From the NCBI GenBank assembly GCA_013399115.1, contig VXAA01006069.1:224695-288694 (forward strand): a stretch of 64,000 nucleotides of DNA. Reading direction: 5' to 3'. The translations under genes and the position numbers were made by a program. The stretch is from Anseranas semipalmata. Taxonomy: Eukaryota; Chordata; Aves; Anseriformes; Anseranatidae. The notes beneath the pieces were generated by a model. It ran no database searches, was not told the DNA's origin, and was given only the letters and a program-made list of their open reading frames with translations. Positions 62,402 to 64,000 of the stretch are shown piece by piece. How positions within the stretch are numbered: position 1 is the stretch's first letter; each line of letters begins with the position of its first letter.

Positions 62402-62701
62402 CGGTTTTGCTACCAAGGGGCACGTAAGAGGGAAAAAGGCCCTCAGGTAGCAGCACAAGCGTGAACTACACAACCAAGCACGCGCTGCTGCCACTGCGTC
62501 ACTACAAGTGCCACTACACACCTCGTCCCTGAAGGCTGGAGATGGACACGTCGTGCGCAAAACCCAAAACTGGACCCCAGCGCTGTGGTCGTTCGCACCC
62601 ACGTGCAAAGGCCCGCCTGAGCTCCCTCAGCGTCGAGGCTGCGGGCGAGATGGCTGCCTCACGAACCGATGGGGGCTAAACCAGCTCGCGCTTTAGCTTC
62701 G
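62402..62701. promoter_or_regulatory. Second short CpG-rich block, candidate promoter
   Basis: I count about 24 CpG in 300 bases, far above the surrounding flank. Motifs: ACGTCGTGCGC, a CACGTG E-box near 62610, and CGAGATGGCTGCC, which resembles the YY1 promoter site. No coding exon, TATA box or convincing donor was identified, so neither strand nor product can be named. Confidence 0.4.
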
Positions 62702-64000
62702 TATCTTGGATAAGGCAGAGAAAGGGAGTTTTCCTGTACTGTGCTTGTGGTGCAGGTGGTGTCAGTGCTTGTGAAGCTTGTAGTTCAGGTGGGGGTGCTA
62801 GCAGGCATTCGTATGCTTACATTGCCTTTTCAGCATATGACTACAAGCAATTTTAATTTACCCACCTAGAACAGGCTTTCAGTACTGCAGAAAAAAACAA
62901 ATGTTTCCAATGTTGTTTCTGGAAACTTATATCGTTTTATTCCTTTCTCATTTCCTCTGGGCAACACCTCCGCTTTGCACAATTTCATTAAGATGTATAA
63001 ACTCTCAAGATGTATACCAGGGGAAGGAAAGTGAAAGCTCCAATCACGGAATAAACAAAATACCAATTTCCGTCCAAGTCACACAAAAAAATTGCAGAAT
63101 TCCTTGGCATGGGGAATCAGAGCCACCTTCCAGCAAGTGAAGGTGGGGTTCCTGTGTGTGCAGTCACAGTTGTGCCAGCAACATTATGAAGATGTTTTTA
63201 CAGACACATGAAGTACAGAGAGTCTCAACACTCCTTGCTGACACCCATGCCACTGCTAGTTGGAGCAGCCAAATGAAAGGCAACACTGGACATCACCCTG
63301 CTTCGTGGTCGTCCTCTCCCTTGGCATATACATGCGCCTCAGGTGAAAAGGTCAGAGATCCACACATATTTATTCACATCACAGAAAACAGACCGGTGTT
63401 CAATGTGGGACAGGGTTGCTGAGGACATCAGCTGTAGGATGTGGGGCTTTGAATCACCTTCACATCTCCTCAGATTATATTCACCTCAGGATTTGAGCAA
63501 GGATAGAGAAAAAGAAAATTGAAGTTGCTTATGAAGTCATATAGCCCTGCCAGGCCTGATTCCTCGAGCAAATTAAAGACACTTGTATGCTGACCACAAC
63601 AACCAAGGTGATGTCCCACCTGTCCAGGACCCATCCAGCCCAGTGAGGGCTGCACCAGAGCAACTGCCTCTGCACTGGCCTTCACTGTTGTCCTCCTCGA
63701 GGCAGCCACACAAGCTGCATTTAAAGCCAGTTCCCAGATGCCGTATGTCTCAAGAAGGGCATGGCTACATATCAGCGATTGTGGATATGGCCTTGTCAAT
63801 TCCAGCTCTCAGATTAAATCGATATTCTCACCATCTAACTGCTGCATGGGAAATGAAAATGAATTGATGGTCTTGGACCTCTTCCCAGCAGGCTAGTGTT
63901 CACATCTCAACGCCACCACAGCAAATAGCATTAGCTGGCTCTCCTCTTAAAGCTTCTGCACAACACACAGAGAGGCTATAAAGAATGAACTGCCTTCTCA
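62702..64000. other. Flank at the window end, nothing recognised
   Basis: About 1.3 kb of ordinary sequence. Overlapping short frames on both strands near 63470-63867 show no domain. No repeat was recognised. Confidence 0.6.

Noticed and set aside
1..64000. CRISPR arrays, bacterial operons, tRNA or rRNA genes, intact retroviral elements
   Set aside because: Scanned by eye on both strands and not found; small RNAs such as snoRNAs cannot be excluded without a covariance-model search.

Overview
The window is vertebrate nuclear DNA, most likely from a bird. Two truncated CR1 (chicken-repeat-1) LINE copies sit in introns, the only clear gene has compact introns with GT-AG boundaries, and the DNA is AT-rich with one GC-rich promoter block. 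The assembly is imperfect: a 368-base run of N lies at 53596-53963 and a single N at 12765.

One protein-coding gene can be supported with confidence. It is ZNF326 (ZIRD, AKAP95-type zinc-finger family), on the minus strand. Eleven coding exons were traced by hand between 47175 and 26046. Every splice phase joins without a break and gives 535 visible residues. In order these are a Gly/Tyr/Arg/Ser-rich low-complexity N-terminal half, RG repeats, basic nuclear-localisation-like patches, two C2H2 AKAP95-type zinc fingers, a conserved linker and a poly-glutamate tail. The initiator exon is not visible and is probably inside the assembly gap, which lies within the CpG-rich promoter. A poly(A) signal at 25517-25512 ends the transcript.

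Layout: 1 to about 25490 is the region downstream of ZNF326. It is AT-rich and has no supported gene. Parts of it, notably 6715-6905 and 7215-7295, carry dense TAAT homeodomain-core clusters like those of conserved non-coding enhancers. In mammals the developmental gene BARHL2 lies on this side of ZNF326; that is recalled synteny and is not shown here. 25490-53963 is ZNF326. 53500-54250 is its CpG-rich promoter, with a CCAAT box, a TCACGTGA E-box and YY1-like motifs. 54250-64000 is upstream flank with no supported gene, but it holds a second short CpG-rich block at 62402-62701.

No CRISPR array, bacterial-type operon, convincing tRNA or rRNA, or complete mobile element was found. The most interesting points lie inside ZNF326. 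A 35-nt microexon is followed by an 88-nt exon and only their joint skipping keeps the frame. A long polypyrimidine tract forms a decoy splice acceptor in intron 3. Intron 1 contains an unexplained coding-like sense-strand ORF.
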